This document shows positions 24,980 to 37,540 of a stretch of DNA of 64,000 nt, piece after piece. This stretch comes from Cavia porcellus. Lineage: Eukaryota > Chordata > Mammalia > Rodentia > Caviidae. Under the pieces are notes generated by a model. The model saw only the letters and a program-made list of their open reading frames with translations. It searched no databases and was not told the origin of the DNA. The stretch spans positions 19,314,532 to 19,378,531 of the forward strand of contig NW_026947503.1 of assembly GCF_034190915.1 (NCBI RefSeq), read 5' to 3'. Each line of letters starts with the position of its first letter. Position 1 is the first letter of the stretch. The position numbers were made by a program, and so were the translations under genes.

Positions 24980-25370
24980 GGAACAAGTTCCCTTAGCGAG
25001 GCAGTTTCTTTTCCTGCAGAAGCTGAACACTGTAATGAGTTAGTAAAGAACGATCACCTCTGGGCTGGGGACGAGGGGCCTGTGTATGTCATCATAGTCA
25101 TCCTCGCAGAGACCCCTCAGCTGATGCTGTCCTCTGGTTTCCACTGGGGAGAAAGCAGAGGTCTGGAGAGCAATTAAAGCCTTTATATCCTGATGGCAGC
25201 GCAGTCTGACTTCAAAACGAGGCCTTATTTTTTTCCAAAGTTAATGTCTTTTCAGTTTAAGATGCCACGTATTTTACAAACTTCTCAGGCCTTCACTGAA
25301 AGGGATAGACCGTTAAGATACGCAGTTTTCAGCCACGGCTGAAGTTTTTGGCCAAAGGTTTCTGTAGTTG
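24980..25370. other. Non-repetitive, GC-richer segment
   Basis: This stretch shows no recognised repeat, has scattered CpGs and balanced composition, unlike its neighbours. It has no open frame of interest. It may be conserved non-coding sequence, but I cannot test that here. Confidence 0.3.
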
Positions 25371-25378
25371 TTGTTTGC

Positions 25379-25445
25379 TTTTTGTTTTTCCTAATGCTAG
25401 AGATTATGCCCAGGGAATTTGCATTGAGGTACATCCCTAGGTCTT
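25379..25445 (-). repeat. Degenerate ID-like SINE
   Basis: The plus strand reads as an antisense tRNA-derived SINE: 'ctagagattatgcccaggga', then 'attgaggtacatccctaggt'. Boundaries are uncertain. Confidence 0.42.
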
Positions 25446-25849
25446 ATTTTTTTATTTTTTGTACATCATATTTGTATTAGCATTATAAAGTTGAAAAGTG
25501 TAAACAAGCCAAAAATATACACTACATAAAAACAGTGCACACATTCATGCAAAAACCAAATCCTAGAGAAGAACTCTACAATTATGTCATACACATTAAG
25601 ATACTCCAGGTATTAACTTACACTTAATAGATGGTAATTATACTAAATAGATCTCCACTAATAGTAGAAAAAAATTCAAAAATTTTAGAAAGTTAACTAT
25701 CAAAAAATTAACAAAGCTTTATGGTTACACTATTAAACATACAAGGTTGATTGACTGTATGTTTGGTCTTGCAGAAAACAGGCCTAACTAGCTTATTTGT
25801 CTATCATGATAATGAAATGATACTTTCAGAGCATCATCATAATAATTAT

Positions 25850-26525
25850 CATTTTTATTTTAATATTGTTCTATTAAAAACTGCATAGCACATAACTGAA
25901 GTACATTGGAACAAATTCCTTAATCCCAGGGATCCTGGAAGACCCCATTAAAAGAATAATTCCAGAAAGTTCAAGTGATGATTCAGTTCAACAAGCAGAA
26001 GTTGGTACAGGATTTCACAGTAGGATACTGGGATAGTAGTAATAGGTACTATGGTATATTTCCTTAACTTCACAATAGTTGTGCAGTCAATTAGGTATAG
26101 CAAAATCAAACCAAAGTAGAACATTATAAATTGACAGTACTGAATAGAGCAAAAGAAACATAACAAAACAAAACAGTGAAAACAACCTTTGCCTTCAAAC
26201 AGAAGATAGAAGGAAATCCCCCATATTTGCTATATTGCATATGCTTATCCTCCCAAGAGATGCTGAGACATCTATCCCCACTAGCTATGGGGGGGGAGGT
26301 GCTTGATTTTCAGCCCATATGGCAGGAGGCTTACAGGTAATGGTTGTCTTCCTAGCTAAGGTCACAGGTGCTTACCAAGAGGGCAGGTGAATAAGCTGCC
26401 TGAGTCCCTCCATGACCGGATCTTGGGAGCTCTGGTCCTCCTGGCCCATGCCGTGGGCACTTACCAAGAGGGAGGAAGAATGAGCTGCTTGAGTCCCTCC
26501 ATGGCTGGATTTCGGGAGCTCTCAC
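25850..26525 (-). mobile_element. Composite element Z: GC-rich tandem head plus L1-type 3' tail
   Basis: On the minus strand a GC-rich head contains a tandem repeat of 89-bp period (26371-26459 and 26460-26525, each starting 'cttaccaagaggg' on the plus strand). It leads into AT-rich text that matches the 3' UTR unit of the L1 copies in this window ('ggggatttccttctatcttc', 'gtttgattttgctatacc', 'gtgaagttaagg'). There is no coding region between head and tail. The tail shows about two units. No clear target duplication was found, so the ends are approximate. Confidence 0.5.
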
Positions 26526-26795
26526 TTTTTTAAATTTTAATTTTTTTTTTCAGATACACCAGGCCCCACCAATAAATCTTCATGCAGCCATAAGGCCAAA
26601 AATGGCTAAGACAGAAAATAAAACTACAAACTGAGAAAGAAAGGGCTGTTTTTACAAAAATATCAGTGTAAGTCTGAGAGTTAAGCCATAGGATCATCAG
26701 GTTTCAGGTTCAGGTAGAACAGAGCCACAGGACGGGTCTGTAAAGTACTAAATGCAGAGCACCTTAGCCAAAAACAGACCGACTTTTTTTTTAAT

Positions 26796-27250
26796 TAAAA
26801 GTATCTATCATATCACAGCGATGTAGGTACACCCATGTTTATAGTAGCACAATTTGTCACAGAGAAATATTGGAAACAGCCAACATACCTATTAACCAAA
26901 GAACGGATAAAGATGTGTGTTTTTTCATACAACAGAATTATAATCAGCCATAAAAAGGGTAAATTTGAGACATTCATAGGTCAATGGATCCACCCTGAGA
27001 ACATACTCAAGTGAAATAAATCAGATCACATGTGGAAATATTGCGTGGGTTCTCTGGTATGAGATATCAAATGTATAAATAAATAGCAAATTTTATAGAA
27101 AGTATTGTGACATAGGAAGAAACTGTTCAAAAGAAAGAGGAACTAGAGAGGGGAAGGGAAAATGCAAGGGAAAAGAAGAAGCGTCCATACTGTTAAACGA
27201 AACAGGTTGTCACACCTGTTTAAATATCACAGTGCTTCTCTAGGGGGAGA
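26796..27250 (+). mobile_element. L1 3' fragment (ORF2 end plus 3' UTR)
   Basis: 'cacccatgtttatagtagca', 'aatattggaaacagccaaca', 'acagaattataatcagcc' and 'agtgaaataaatcagatcac' follow the L1 ORF2 C-terminal order. It is then followed by a purine-rich 3' UTR ('gagaggggaagggaaaatgc'), which differs from the 3' UTR of the large L1s further on. It is an older family and the frame is broken. Confidence 0.75.
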
Positions 27251-28985
27251 AACTGAAAAACAAAGTATGGATTAAAATATGTAACAGGTATGGGAAACAG
27301 GAGGAAAATACACAAATGGGAATGGAAACCAGGCACAGGGGAAGGGGAAGGAAGGACGGGAAAAGAAAGAGAAGTCTACTTCTTTCTGTGAGCTTCCGTC
27401 ACAGCAGTCTTTTATGAAATCTAAAATTATTCCTGGATGTCTTGTTGAAAACAAGTAAACCCACTGAGTTGGCAACCAGGGTTTCTCTAACGGGAGAAGA
27501 CAGGTCCAAACCGTAGATGGGATCTCACGGGATTGGGTTGGATTTCTAGGGTATCAAACATTGAAAATGTAGCACAATAGTCCTGCATATGGTAGTAGAT
27601 ATCATGCTAATTCTTAATCTCTACTCACAAAAAGCCTTAAAAACGAAGATTCTTTTAAAGCAAGGAGCACTCCTGGCATCTAAATCTTTGTTTTCTGAAT
27701 AGTGGTATTCTCCAGAGGAAGTGGTGATCCTCAGTGAACAGGATGACTCCAGGAATGAGACAGGATGAGCCGGGGTAAATCACTGAGGCAGAGACACAAA
27801 AGCGCTCAAAATCATGATAAATACACCTTGAAAGGACGCAGGATCTGAGTTGATGGAATCCTAAGGGCGAATTGTGAGGCAATTTATATGATAAAATAAA
27901 AACTAATGGATGCAATACCTTGAATTAACAAGAGAAATGCACTGATGAAAGCTAAAAAAGCTATTATTTATTAAAGAATGTCAACCAGGTAAACAAGATA
28001 AAATGAATTTTAAAATATATTTTATGATATTTTACTCCAAATGGAATTGTTAATGAACAAGAATTATCAATGCACTAGTAATGCCATTAGATGAAAGCTT
28101 GTAAGACTGTCCTTGTTCTTAGGAGAAGCACAGTAAAGTATTTAGGGGAAAGAATCGTGATATATGTAAACTGCTCTCAATTTGTTTAAGGAAGGATATA
28201 GATCACTGGATAGATAATATAAGGAAATGCTCACAAGTTGGTGAATCTGTAGATGTTTGCGGTCCAGATCTTTCAGTGATTCTGCAATTTTGAAACTTTG
28301 CTGAATAAAATGTGAAGTTTTTATACAAAGTAATGGAAATTTTTTGAAAAACTAGAAAAGCTTTCATTATTACTAGCCTTGGTAATTAATTTTTACCTAA
28401 ATTCCATAAATTTTTCAAGAACTTTAGGGTGCATAAATGTACTTTTAAGATAGGGAGAGTACTATGCTCCCCACCATTCTGCAATGATACACCGTCTTAA
28501 CATTTAAAATATAAAATGAGATTTTTAAACTTCTGACCATCATTCTCTGCTACATGAGAGATGTGTAGCTTTCCCAGTGTGTTTGTTTGAACAGAGGTTG
28601 TGTACAGTTATTGTGTACACAAAGGAAGGAGACAGACTCTCCAGAGAAGGGGGATCCATAAATACCTGTTAGTCCTTGAGAGGCAATTTACATCTAATCC
28701 AAGGCAGGTTTGACTTAGAGAACATTCAGATGAGCTGATTAACCTGATCCACTGTTTGCTATGTGCATCTCCTTGATACAAGTTGAAGCAATGATTTCAT
28801 ATCTGTCCTGTGCAAGGCAGAATTACGTCTTCATCTGGATTAGGATCTTATTTCTAACTTGTTATTTTTCTCAAAGATACCGCTCTGGGAATTCACTTGA
28901 GAACATTCTTTTATTCCTCTCGTAAAACATCACACTTTTCCTTCACAGGCCCGACACAGTTTCATGCTTACTTCTGTATGTTCTT
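27251..28985. other. Unrecognised non-coding DNA
   Basis: No gene, RNA or confident repeat. Minus-strand frames at 27272-27475 and 27655-27915 have no recognisable motif. Confidence 0.5.
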
Positions 28986-28989
28986 TTTA

Positions 28990-29080
28990 AAGTATTTCTA
29001 TGCTCCAGAAGGGCAGGAGTTGGGGCTGTTTTATTCCAACCTGTACCCAGCACAGAAACAGGTCAGTATCTGTGGGAGTA
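28990..29080 (+). repeat. L2 3'-end fragment
   Basis: 'ctccagaagggcaggagttg', 'tgtacccagcacagaaacag' follows the L2 3' terminus order. Strongly diverged. Confidence 0.5.
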
Positions 29081-29885
29081 ATGCTCACTCCTGGTTGTAC
29101 CCTGTCTCAGACTTAGGGGACCACAGGTGGATCACAAAACAAACTCAGATGTGGAAGCCACACTGAAGTATCTATAGCAACAGGATGCAGAAGAAACCAT
29201 TGAGTTTCTAGCATACTTTCCAGATAATGAATGATTAATAACAGAATTCCCTATGACTTTATTCAGTCCTCAGACTTGTGCCCAACCTAAAAGATTGCAC
29301 TCCATGTTTGATACTCTCAGCCAGGTTTCCATGGAACATGAAATTGGAAACAAGATGCTGGCCAAAACCTAGTGGTATTTTTACAAGACTCAGAAAGCAG
29401 ACCAGCAAACATGCTAAATGCATAATTGAAATACTCTCATTGTTAATCTTTTTCACTCAGAAATATGAATATGCACAGTATATTCATAAAATATACAGTA
29501 TGCAATATTTTAGCATTTCAGTAACTGCATACACAAGTAGCAAATAACTATTGAAAGAACTAAAGTAATTAACTGTAATTGTTCTGCTTTTTAATAATGG
29601 ACATGACATTATTTTTACAGTCACATAATGTCATAATATATAGTCACATGCATGATGTATAAAATACATGTATGCATTATATTATATAGAAGTATCCACA
29701 AATGTTCAGGTATATGTGATTTTACTGAAGTATGTAATGGAATGAATATAAGTGATGCTCCACGGTGATTATAACAATGTCCCAGTGCACGGGCATGGGC
29801 TTGAGAGCCACTAATACAAATGTACATGTGTTAATGCACCAAGGCTTCATAGCCTGGGATCCATGAACAAATTGGCAGTGTGTCA
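29081..29885. other. AT-rich non-coding DNA
   Basis: No gene or recognised repeat seen. Confidence 0.5.
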
Positions 29886-29899
29886 AAATCTGTGTATGA

Positions 29900-29986
29900 G
29901 AGGCTGGGGAGTTAGCTTAGCGGCATAAGCATCGGCCTTGCAAGCAGGCAGTCGTGAGTTTGATCTCGGGTACCGTTAAAAAAAAG
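29900..29986 (+). repeat. ID-like tRNA-derived SINE with target duplication
   Basis: The body starts 'gaggctggggagttagctta' (box A) and has the box-B-like 'gtgagtttgatctcggg', followed by a short A-rich tail. It is flanked by a perfect 14-bp duplication, 'aaatctgtgtatga', at 29886-29899 and 29987-30000. Its intact duplication and near-consensus body suggest a recent insertion. Confidence 0.93.
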
Positions 29987-30000
29987 AAATCTGTGTATGA

Positions 30001-32700
30001 ATATGCACGAGTGTGAGTTTTTTGGAGAAAGACCAACAGCTTTCCCAACACAGTAATGGGAAGCCCTGCCTGGACGAAGCCCACTCTTCAAGGCGCTGCT
30101 GTATGCATCTGTCTTTTCCAATGTGTGTCTTTTCCAGTTTAAGTACATTGCTTCATAAATGTATGGATGCAGTTTATAATTCATGGAAGCTCTTGGATGA
30201 AAACATATTGCTGTTCACTAATATTAAAAATCATTGTGCATTTTTATCTCCCTTAATATAGAAACAAACACTTAAAAACTTCATTCTCTAATCCAGTTTC
30301 CATCATTCTTCAAATGAGACTTTTCTGAAGATTTGCTGACTCTGAAGAACCCTCAAGCTTATTCTCACTGAGGAATTCTTGCAGGGACATTTTTGGGTTC
30401 CAGGAGCATTGCCTGCTAAATCTCTGAGTCTAAAACCAAAAAAAAAAACCAAAAAAAAAAAAAAAAAAGCAATTAACTTTTGTGTCTGGCATTCGGTAGG
30501 CATGAAATAGAGACACAGATAGTCTTCATTCAACAGAAGTGCAGTGATAGAAGAGAAGTTAGTTCACAGCAGTAAAATTCTTTTCTTTTTATGAATGACA
30601 TGAAAGAGTGTGCACATTCTGACTTGTTACAAGGCTCCTTCAACACAAATTCTTGTGTGTATGAGGGGTAAGAGCAGATTCCTGGGACAATGGGAAGATC
30701 TGCACACAGTACCACTTTCTCTTATTCTGACGTAGAATCTATGAGCACCACTAAATTTCACCAAAATGGAATTCTGTCTTTATGCAGTTGCCTTTCATGT
30801 TTCCTGACTCTCCCTGATTTTGTCTGTGTTGTTGGCTAACTGGGCCCATTTCATATTACTGGAAGATCAACATATGAAAGCTATAGTTAAAAACAGGGCC
30901 ACAAAATTTAGGACTTGAATCAATTGTATATTTGAAAATTGTCTCTCTCAACCCAAATCCTGTATTTTCTAAAAATAGCGTGTAACCTATAACTGAAGTG
31001 ACTTTTTTTACACTGAAAAAGGATGTGGCCTGAACTAAAATGCAAGTATTCATTTGTATCACAAAGGAATAAATTATCCTGAGTAGAGCCTTGGTGGATA
31101 AATGCTTAGAGAAAAAAAATTTGCTGGGTTTCCCCAAACGTTTCTTCTTGTTTATATAACAGAGTAATTCCACTCAACTTCTTCACTTACTTGGCAAAGT
31201 ATATGATACAATAATGTCATACATATAATGAATAAGTTAAATCACTTAGGCAATATATTATAACAATATGTAACACAATCACAGACTCAGCATATAGATT
31301 TTTATTTACAGATTCTTATTTTCTGCTCTAAAAAACAAGAGCTTTCACAAAAAGTAAGCCACTGGTAAGCCAGAATTATCTCAGAAATCTGTATGATAAA
31401 GGAAACCTTACTGTAATTTCAAACATCTTTGCTCCTATTATTTGCTCATTTAGTGTTAAAATGAGAAGAACCTTGTAACTTAAAGATGATTTTGAATTTC
31501 GGCATCAAACTAATCTGCCTGGGTTGTTCCTTTTGAAATGGAGAGAGAAAGACTGCCATGGGTGCTGAGATATCAGATCACTGCAAGAAATGCTTCGACC
31601 TCCTCAGGGGAACTTCATAAATTCAATTCATTTGCTTTATTTCCCCTTCTATGACATTTCTTCTGCATTTCTTCATAGGTACAAAGCCCTACGCAAATTT
31701 AGAAATATTAGTACCAGTTTCTGACTTCAATAAATCATGACTCAGATAAAATGATTCATTAAAATTAGAAGAAAATAAATTTCACCCATGATACTGTGTC
31801 TTAATTTTTTTATCATTGTTGCTTGCTAAATATTTCTGATTACTATCACAAGAACTAATAGTTACTGCCTAGGTTAAAGCTGGATGGTAGATTATGTGGT
31901 ATGAATAACTATAGTTCTACAGAACTGTTCCAGGAATGGAGGCATGGGTCTTCTCTAGAAATTTCTGGATTTCAATAGGAAATGTGAGATTGCCCATAAC
32001 TCCTATAGTTTTCTTTAAAAAACCATCCTAAGTTTAAAAAAAAAAACTTGCTTCCCAACAAGGATTTATTATTTTTAGTATTATTTACAGTCAGACAATG
32101 TTATACACAATATGGAAATAGAAGATTTCCTGCTCTGAATATTTAATTCTTCTCCTGTAGTGATCTACAAAGATTTATCTTTATCATGTGGCCAACAAAT
32201 TCTCTAGGTCTGACGTAGAACCAGGTAAAGTTTATTTTACAAGCTCAAGTCAATGATTGATTTATTATTTTTGGTATGTTTTCTGCTTTCATTATTCATC
32301 TCAATTTTGATTGTCAAAATTAATGTGTAGTATTTCAAATTTTGTCTTTCATCTTGTGCCAAGGTTTTCTTAAAACAAAGAGACAATGATTCACTGTCTT
32401 GTGCTAGAACAAAGCTATAGAGAGGGCTGCCTCTCTGCCTTCCATCCTGTAATAACAGATGAATTAGGAAGATGAAGCTTTCTTGAGCAATAGACTCTTC
32501 TTTATTACTATGTTGCAGACAGGAATCTTCAAATGGTGCCATGTTTCCTATGGGTGCGCAAATGCCGGCTTGTATTGGCTTTCTGACTCTAACTTCATCA
32601 ATGCTCTGATTTACTTTGTTTAGATCTAACTGCAGTTATATGTCAAGACAGTGAGTAAACTATGTACAGGGGGAGGCATGTAAAGATTTAAGTGTTGATG
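30001..32700. other. AT-rich non-coding DNA with an A-rich tract
   Basis: Nothing coding is recognisable. An A-rich tract of about 33 bp at 30437-30469 follows an unidentified GC-moderate stretch (30290-30436). It could be the tail of an unrecognised retroposed sequence, but no flanking duplication was found. Confidence 0.45.
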
Positions 32701-32703
32701 GCA

Positions 32704-33321
32704 TTTTTTTATTTTAAAGAGAAAAAATAAAAATCAGAAAAATCAAAAAGCAAACAGACCTAAAAAAACAAAAACAAAATGACAGCAATAACAAAACAGT
32801 AGCTATATAGGTTTTCAAAGCAAGATGATGGGAACTTAACAATGGCTGTGATACTGTATAGTGCTATCTTCAAAATCCTTGCTCAGGCTACCAGATACAG
32901 GAGTAAAACAGAATAGTAAAATAGAATAAAATATTGGATTTCAAAAACAAGACAGAAGGAAATCCCCACAGTTGTCACAATGCATACTGCCAAATAGGTA
33001 CCAGCCCATGGCCTGCAAAGTCAATGAAATATATAAACATCAAGCTATTCCTTTCACCTCAGTTACTAACATCTCAGCCTGAGTCCTCTGAACCGGCCAG
33101 TTGCTTACGGGCTGGAGGAGGTGGCAGGGGAAGCTCCTCTGGTTTCTCAGCCTGCACACTGACTGGCTCACGGGAAGGCGAGCTTTTTCTTCTTGCTGGA
33201 TCTCTACCGGCTCCCCATGGCAGACCCTGGGAAGGTGTGGTTTATCTTCTTGCTGAGTCTCTTCCCAATCCCCATGCAGAGCCTGGCTCATGGGAAGGTG
33301 TGGTTCATTCTCTTCTGATGT
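32704..33321 (-). mobile_element. Composite element X: GC-rich tandem head plus L1-type 3' tail
   Basis: On the minus strand the 3' terminus 'ttttctctttaaaataaaaa' (32704-32725) is the same end as the L1s at 44.7 and 60.0 kb. The AT-rich tail (about 300 bp) holds the ~150-bp L1 3' unit. The GC-rich head (33060-33310) contains a tandem repeat with 57-63 bp period; the plus strand shows 'gggaaggtg' or a one-base variant at 33172, 33229 and 33292. About 75 bp of the head aligns with the head of composite element Y at 47817-47900. No ORF2 sequence lies between head and tail. Confidence 0.6.
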
Positions 33322-33444
33322 AATATTTTTATCAAGGATGAGATAAGGAATTTCTTTGAACCAAAAGCATTAATGGGAAATATGTTATCAACTCCTTGGA
33401 CATTTTTCCTGTTTCTGTGTACTCCACACAAATCCCAAATTCTT

Positions 33445-33602
33445 TTTTTTTTTTTTTTTCATCTTTTCAAGACAGTCTTGTTCCGTAGTTCAAGATGGCC
33501 TTGTACTCACTTTGTGCTCCACGCTATATCGAACATGCAATGATCCTCTTCCCTCAATTTCCCAAGTGCTAGGATTACAGGCCTGTATGACCACACTCAG
33601 TG
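33445..33602 (-). repeat. B1-like SINE with target duplication
   Basis: A poly-T (tail of a minus-strand element) is followed by 'agttcaagatggccttg' and 'cccaagtgctaggattacag'. It is flanked by a 19-bp duplication, 'acacaaatcccaaattctt', at 33426-33444 and 33603-33621. It is diverged but clearly bounded. Confidence 0.9.
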
Positions 33603-33749
33603 ACACAAATCCCAAATTCTTAAGATGTATGTTTTTCAATTTTTAATTTTCATGCATGCATATAGCTTATTTTGATCATATCCATCCCCCATTACATTTC
33701 CTCACATACCTGTTCTGATCTAAATTGTTCTTGCTAAAACATGTCTTTG

Positions 33750-33830
33750 GGTTAGTAATTTAGCTCAGCAGGCGTAAGTGCTTGTCTGGCAAGCATAACG
33801 TTGTGAGTTTGATCCCCAGTACCCCAAAAA
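33750..33830 (+). repeat. ID-like SINE
   Basis: 'gggttagtaatttagctcag' (box A) and 'gtgagtttgatccccagta' (box B) followed by an A-rich tail. Flanking duplication not identified. Confidence 0.85.
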
Positions 33831-34013
33831 AACAGTATCTTCTTTTTTATTTTTCTTTAATCCATGCTATCTGTCAGAAGTCACTTGTTAGTTCTTTTAT
33901 AAGTACTTTTTAAATCAGAATATATTAGAAATTATTCTAAATGAGTTTTAACTTTTAAAATTCTTATTATTTTTAATAATTTATTTTGAGGTTTTGTTTT
34001 CTTCATACAGATA

Positions 34014-34014
34014 T

Positions 34015-34074
<60 letters not shown>
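34014..34074. repeat. (TC)n microsatellite
   Basis: About 60 bp of TC dinucleotides with two single-base interruptions. Confidence 0.97.
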
Positions 34075-34078
<4 letters not shown>

Positions 34079-36130
34079 GTTTCTCCTGTTTTAATCTTAA
34101 TTGTCTTCACCAGACAAATGAATTTACAGAATTTAGCTTTTTGAGTGTTAGAAAATTCTTGGTACTTATAGGTAGTGGCCACTCTGACTCAGCATAACCT
34201 GTATGCAATATTCTCATCTATAGTAGTTTTCAGGAAGTAGAAAGTTCAACATAATTTTAGTCTCATTGTTTCCTTCTTAAAATTTTATGCCATATCATTT
34301 TAAATATAATATACTAATCAAAGCTGTCAATCTCCCTACACATTGAACAGTAATTTTATAATTAAAGTTCTACCACACTACTATAGATATGACTTTTTGT
34401 TGTTGGTAAGTAATGTTTAGTATCAGTTAGTGTCATTGAGTAATATTTCAGTTAGAGGGGAGCATCTACACAGGAGATGATGATTTTCTAGTTTCAGAGA
34501 AATGTCTTTCCCAAAGAGAAGCAGAAGCAAACATGGAGACGAGAAGAAAATGGGCATAGTAAGCAGAAGACTCCTGTGAGGAGAGAAATACAAGGAAGTG
34601 TGTGGCTGCAAGGCATAAAATGAGATAAAAGACAAAGCAGGAAAATGTGGAGAATAACAATCAATACAAAGATTAACATTAAAATATTCTCTTTCATAAA
34701 TTTGTTGGATGTGCGGTCATGCTCTCCCCTTTAATACTTCTGCATGAATCCTACAAAACAGCATATTTTCCATATACTGTTAGTAAGACCTGGAGACCTA
34801 CTTGAAAACATATACACTCAAACTCTTCCTGTAAATTAAAATCTCCAAGAAGGTTAAGGCTTTGCATCTGAATTTTAAAAACACACAACTATAAGTGTAT
34901 CTCCTATAAATTTTGATTCACTTTACGAACATTATGGCAATATTCTTTGTAGAAAGATATTCCTAGATACTTCTGGTTATGATACTTCTAAAGTGTTTAG
35001 TTGGAGGTCCATATCACTTCTTAAGGTCATTGACATTTTATATGTAAAATATTTATTTAGAAATAAAAATGCTGTTCACTTTTACAATTGAGGAGAACAG
35101 GTTTAAATGTAGTTATGATTTCAAATATTCCTTGGTCTGCTAGAGTAAATACATTTGAATAGCACAGTGATTTAGTTATTATCTACACAGCCAACTTTTC
35201 TTAGTAAATAACATATACTAATTTGGTTGTGACTTGATATTTAGGGCGCTATCTTGGTCCTAAGAAAAAAGACAAGAAGACTGACTGGTAGATACTTAAG
35301 GACTTTTTACAAGTTTTGCTTTCCTCCTGAAAGACATCCTACCTTTTTACCATGACCTGCCTATTAGTTCCCAGTCTGATTGCTTATTAGAGTTATCAGG
35401 ACTTGACTTTTTTTACAGTTGACAGTAAGTGAATTTTTAATAAATAATTGTTTAAACTAAGCCACATTCTAAATTATTATGAACTCTTTAAGCAGATATT
35501 TTATATCAGTTTTTGACTATGCAACTATAGTGCTAAAACCAGTATTTCTGTCTTTATGAAAGGTTAAATAGTATGAAGAATTTAGAAGAAAAACTTCACA
35601 ATAAAGCAAACGTATTGTAAATCCTATTCAGTTTTTTGTAAATTCTATGGCTAGGCTGGTTATTTAGAAATTGATTTTCCCACCAAATGCCAGACAATTT
35701 TTAACAAGAGCAAAAAACTGAAGATTATCTTAAAGAAAAAGATATCTTTTTCTTTTATTAAAGAAATAAAAGATAAAGAAAATTAAAAAAAAGATATTAA
35801 AGTCTCATGGTTTGAGACTGCCTCATCCCACCTGAAAGTCGTTCCTTGGTTTTGGTCTTCCTCCAAACCTTTCCCTTGAAAAAGAAGGTGTTAACCAGCA
35901 TCAGTTGAGCAGAAGGGGTGAGGCTGCTGGGTGATAAGAGCTCCATGATTTCTTTGGGAAGGAAAACTAACGAATTCATCATATAGAACATGAATTATTT
36001 TCAAGGGCTTCCTTTTAAATCCTTTTTTGAAACTGACATAAATAATTGATGCTCAATATCTTCATATGAAGCAAAAACACATTTTTTAAAAAATAAAATT
36101 ATCTTTTATTCATAGTTTATTATCAACAAT
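34075..36130. other. AT-rich non-coding DNA
   Basis: No gene, RNA or confidently identified repeat. Overlapping minus-strand frames at 34423-34697 carry no recognisable domain. Confidence 0.5.
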
Positions 36131-36581
36131 TGCTTATCTCTAGATTATCCCCACCCTGTCCCAAAGCCTCATGTGTTCATCGGTGGGGCTTTTGGGAGAT
36201 GGCTGGATCTAGTGTGTGTGAGGCCACCTTTAAAAATGTAATTTCTGGGATTAATGCTATTATAATTAAGGGTTCCCCTCCCTGCGTGTGAATCTGCCCA
36301 TCTAAGGGGAGGTAACCTTAATAGGATACAAGGGGCAAAAAGAGGGCTGCTGTGGTTTCTGTAGCTGCTGCATTTGCTTGTCATTTGCTACTCACTGCTT
36401 TGTTGCCTTCTGCTTGCCATGAACTGTTTCTCCCCTGTGAGGCCTCTGCCATGCCACCCTGCCTTGAAGCCAGCCAACTATGGACTGAAACTTCTACAAA
36501 CTGTAAGCCAAATAAACATTTGCTCCTTTAATTTTGGATGTTGAGTATTTTATCTTAGCAAACAAAAAGGTCACTGAGACA
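36131..36581 (+). mobile_element. MaLR-type LTR
   Basis: 'aaagcctcatgtgttcatcg', a promoter-like middle part and the characteristic end 'tgtaagccaaataaacattt' followed by '...tcactgagaca' match the MaLR LTR layout (about 450 bp). No internal primer-site sequence follows, so it is probably solo. A target duplication was not identified, and the ends may be off by a few bases. Confidence 0.7.
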
Positions 36582-36819
36582 GAAAAGATGTAAAATACTT
36601 GTAATTCTTTAATAAAATGAATGTGAGATGTGGAAGAACAAAAAATGAATGCACAGTATATCTTCCTATTTCAGGACAATGTACAAAATTGGTGAAGAGA
36701 TTTTCTTTTTATTCTGTTATTGAGTGTAATTATATCTTTGTGTTTTTACATTCAGTATACCCTTAAACAAATTGGCAATGGATCAAAAATTCAAGTGTAA
36801 AAGAAAAAACAATAAGAAC

Positions 36820-37130
36820 TTTCTGAGAAAATTTACATATTTTATTATCCTATGAACTAACAATTCTACCACTAGGTATTATCCAACAGGAGTGAAAAAC
36901 ATGCACACATAGAGCCTTTTTAAAGAATGTCTACAGAATAAAAAAATCCCAGGTTTCCATTGGCATGAAAATAGACAAAAAAGTGGTAGTATATTCATAC
37001 ACTGGAATATTTATTCAGCAAATTAAAGAATAAATCAGTGGCATATCCAACAACATGCATGGATTGATCCCAAAATTAATATGCTGAGCACAAAAAGTGG
37101 TATTACACTATTTTCTAGAAACTTAGTAAT
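36820..37130 (+). mobile_element. Old L1 ORF2 C-terminal fragment
   Basis: 'caattctaccactaggtatt', 'aatagacaaaaaagtggtag', 'tacactggaatatttattca' and 'acatgcatggattgatccc' follow ORF2 3' order of old L1s. Frame destroyed. Confidence 0.7.
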
Positions 37131-37176
37131 AGGCAAAACTAATCTATAATGATAATAATTTGACAGCAGACCTTGA

Positions 37177-37540
37177 CAGCATTCACATGGTGCTGATTTT
37201 AGGTGCAAGGAAAATGCACAAATTCTGAGGATAAGATGGCTTCTTCCTCGATTGCAAAGGGCCGGAGAGGCCAAGCAGTGTGTCTCTGAGAGGGCAATTT
37301 GTGAAGATGTAAGGGTGAAGCCAAAGGTGCAGTGGAGACCCCAGAAGTTTAAAAAAGCCAAAATCATAGATCATCCAAAAAAAGCTACAAAAAGTGATCA
37401 GAAAGGGTTTTTATAAAAAAAAAGCTGGTGAGAGCTGATATCCCTAAAAGTTCCATAGAGGTAAAACCACCCAAGCCTTTTAGAGATTACAACCAGATTG
37501 CTTCAAATGCTGAAGATAAAACTTAATGTTCAGCCTGCTG
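37177..37540 (+). pseudogene. Coding-like stretch, possible processed-pseudogene fragment
   Basis: An open stretch without a start codon (37177-37413) reads as a basic, Lys-rich peptide including 'PKVQWRPQKFKKAKIIDHPK' and stops at 'GFL'. Another frame continues with a similarly protein-like 'PKPFRDYNQIASNAEDKT' ending in a stop near 37530. I do not recognise the protein. The amino-acid make-up and the apparent single frameshift are what suggest a retro-copy. No tail or flanking duplication is clear, so chance is a real alternative. Confidence 0.25.

Noticed and set aside
30290..30470. Retroposed small RNA ending in the A-rich tract
   Set aside because: No snRNA/snoRNA motif that I can defend and no flanking duplication.
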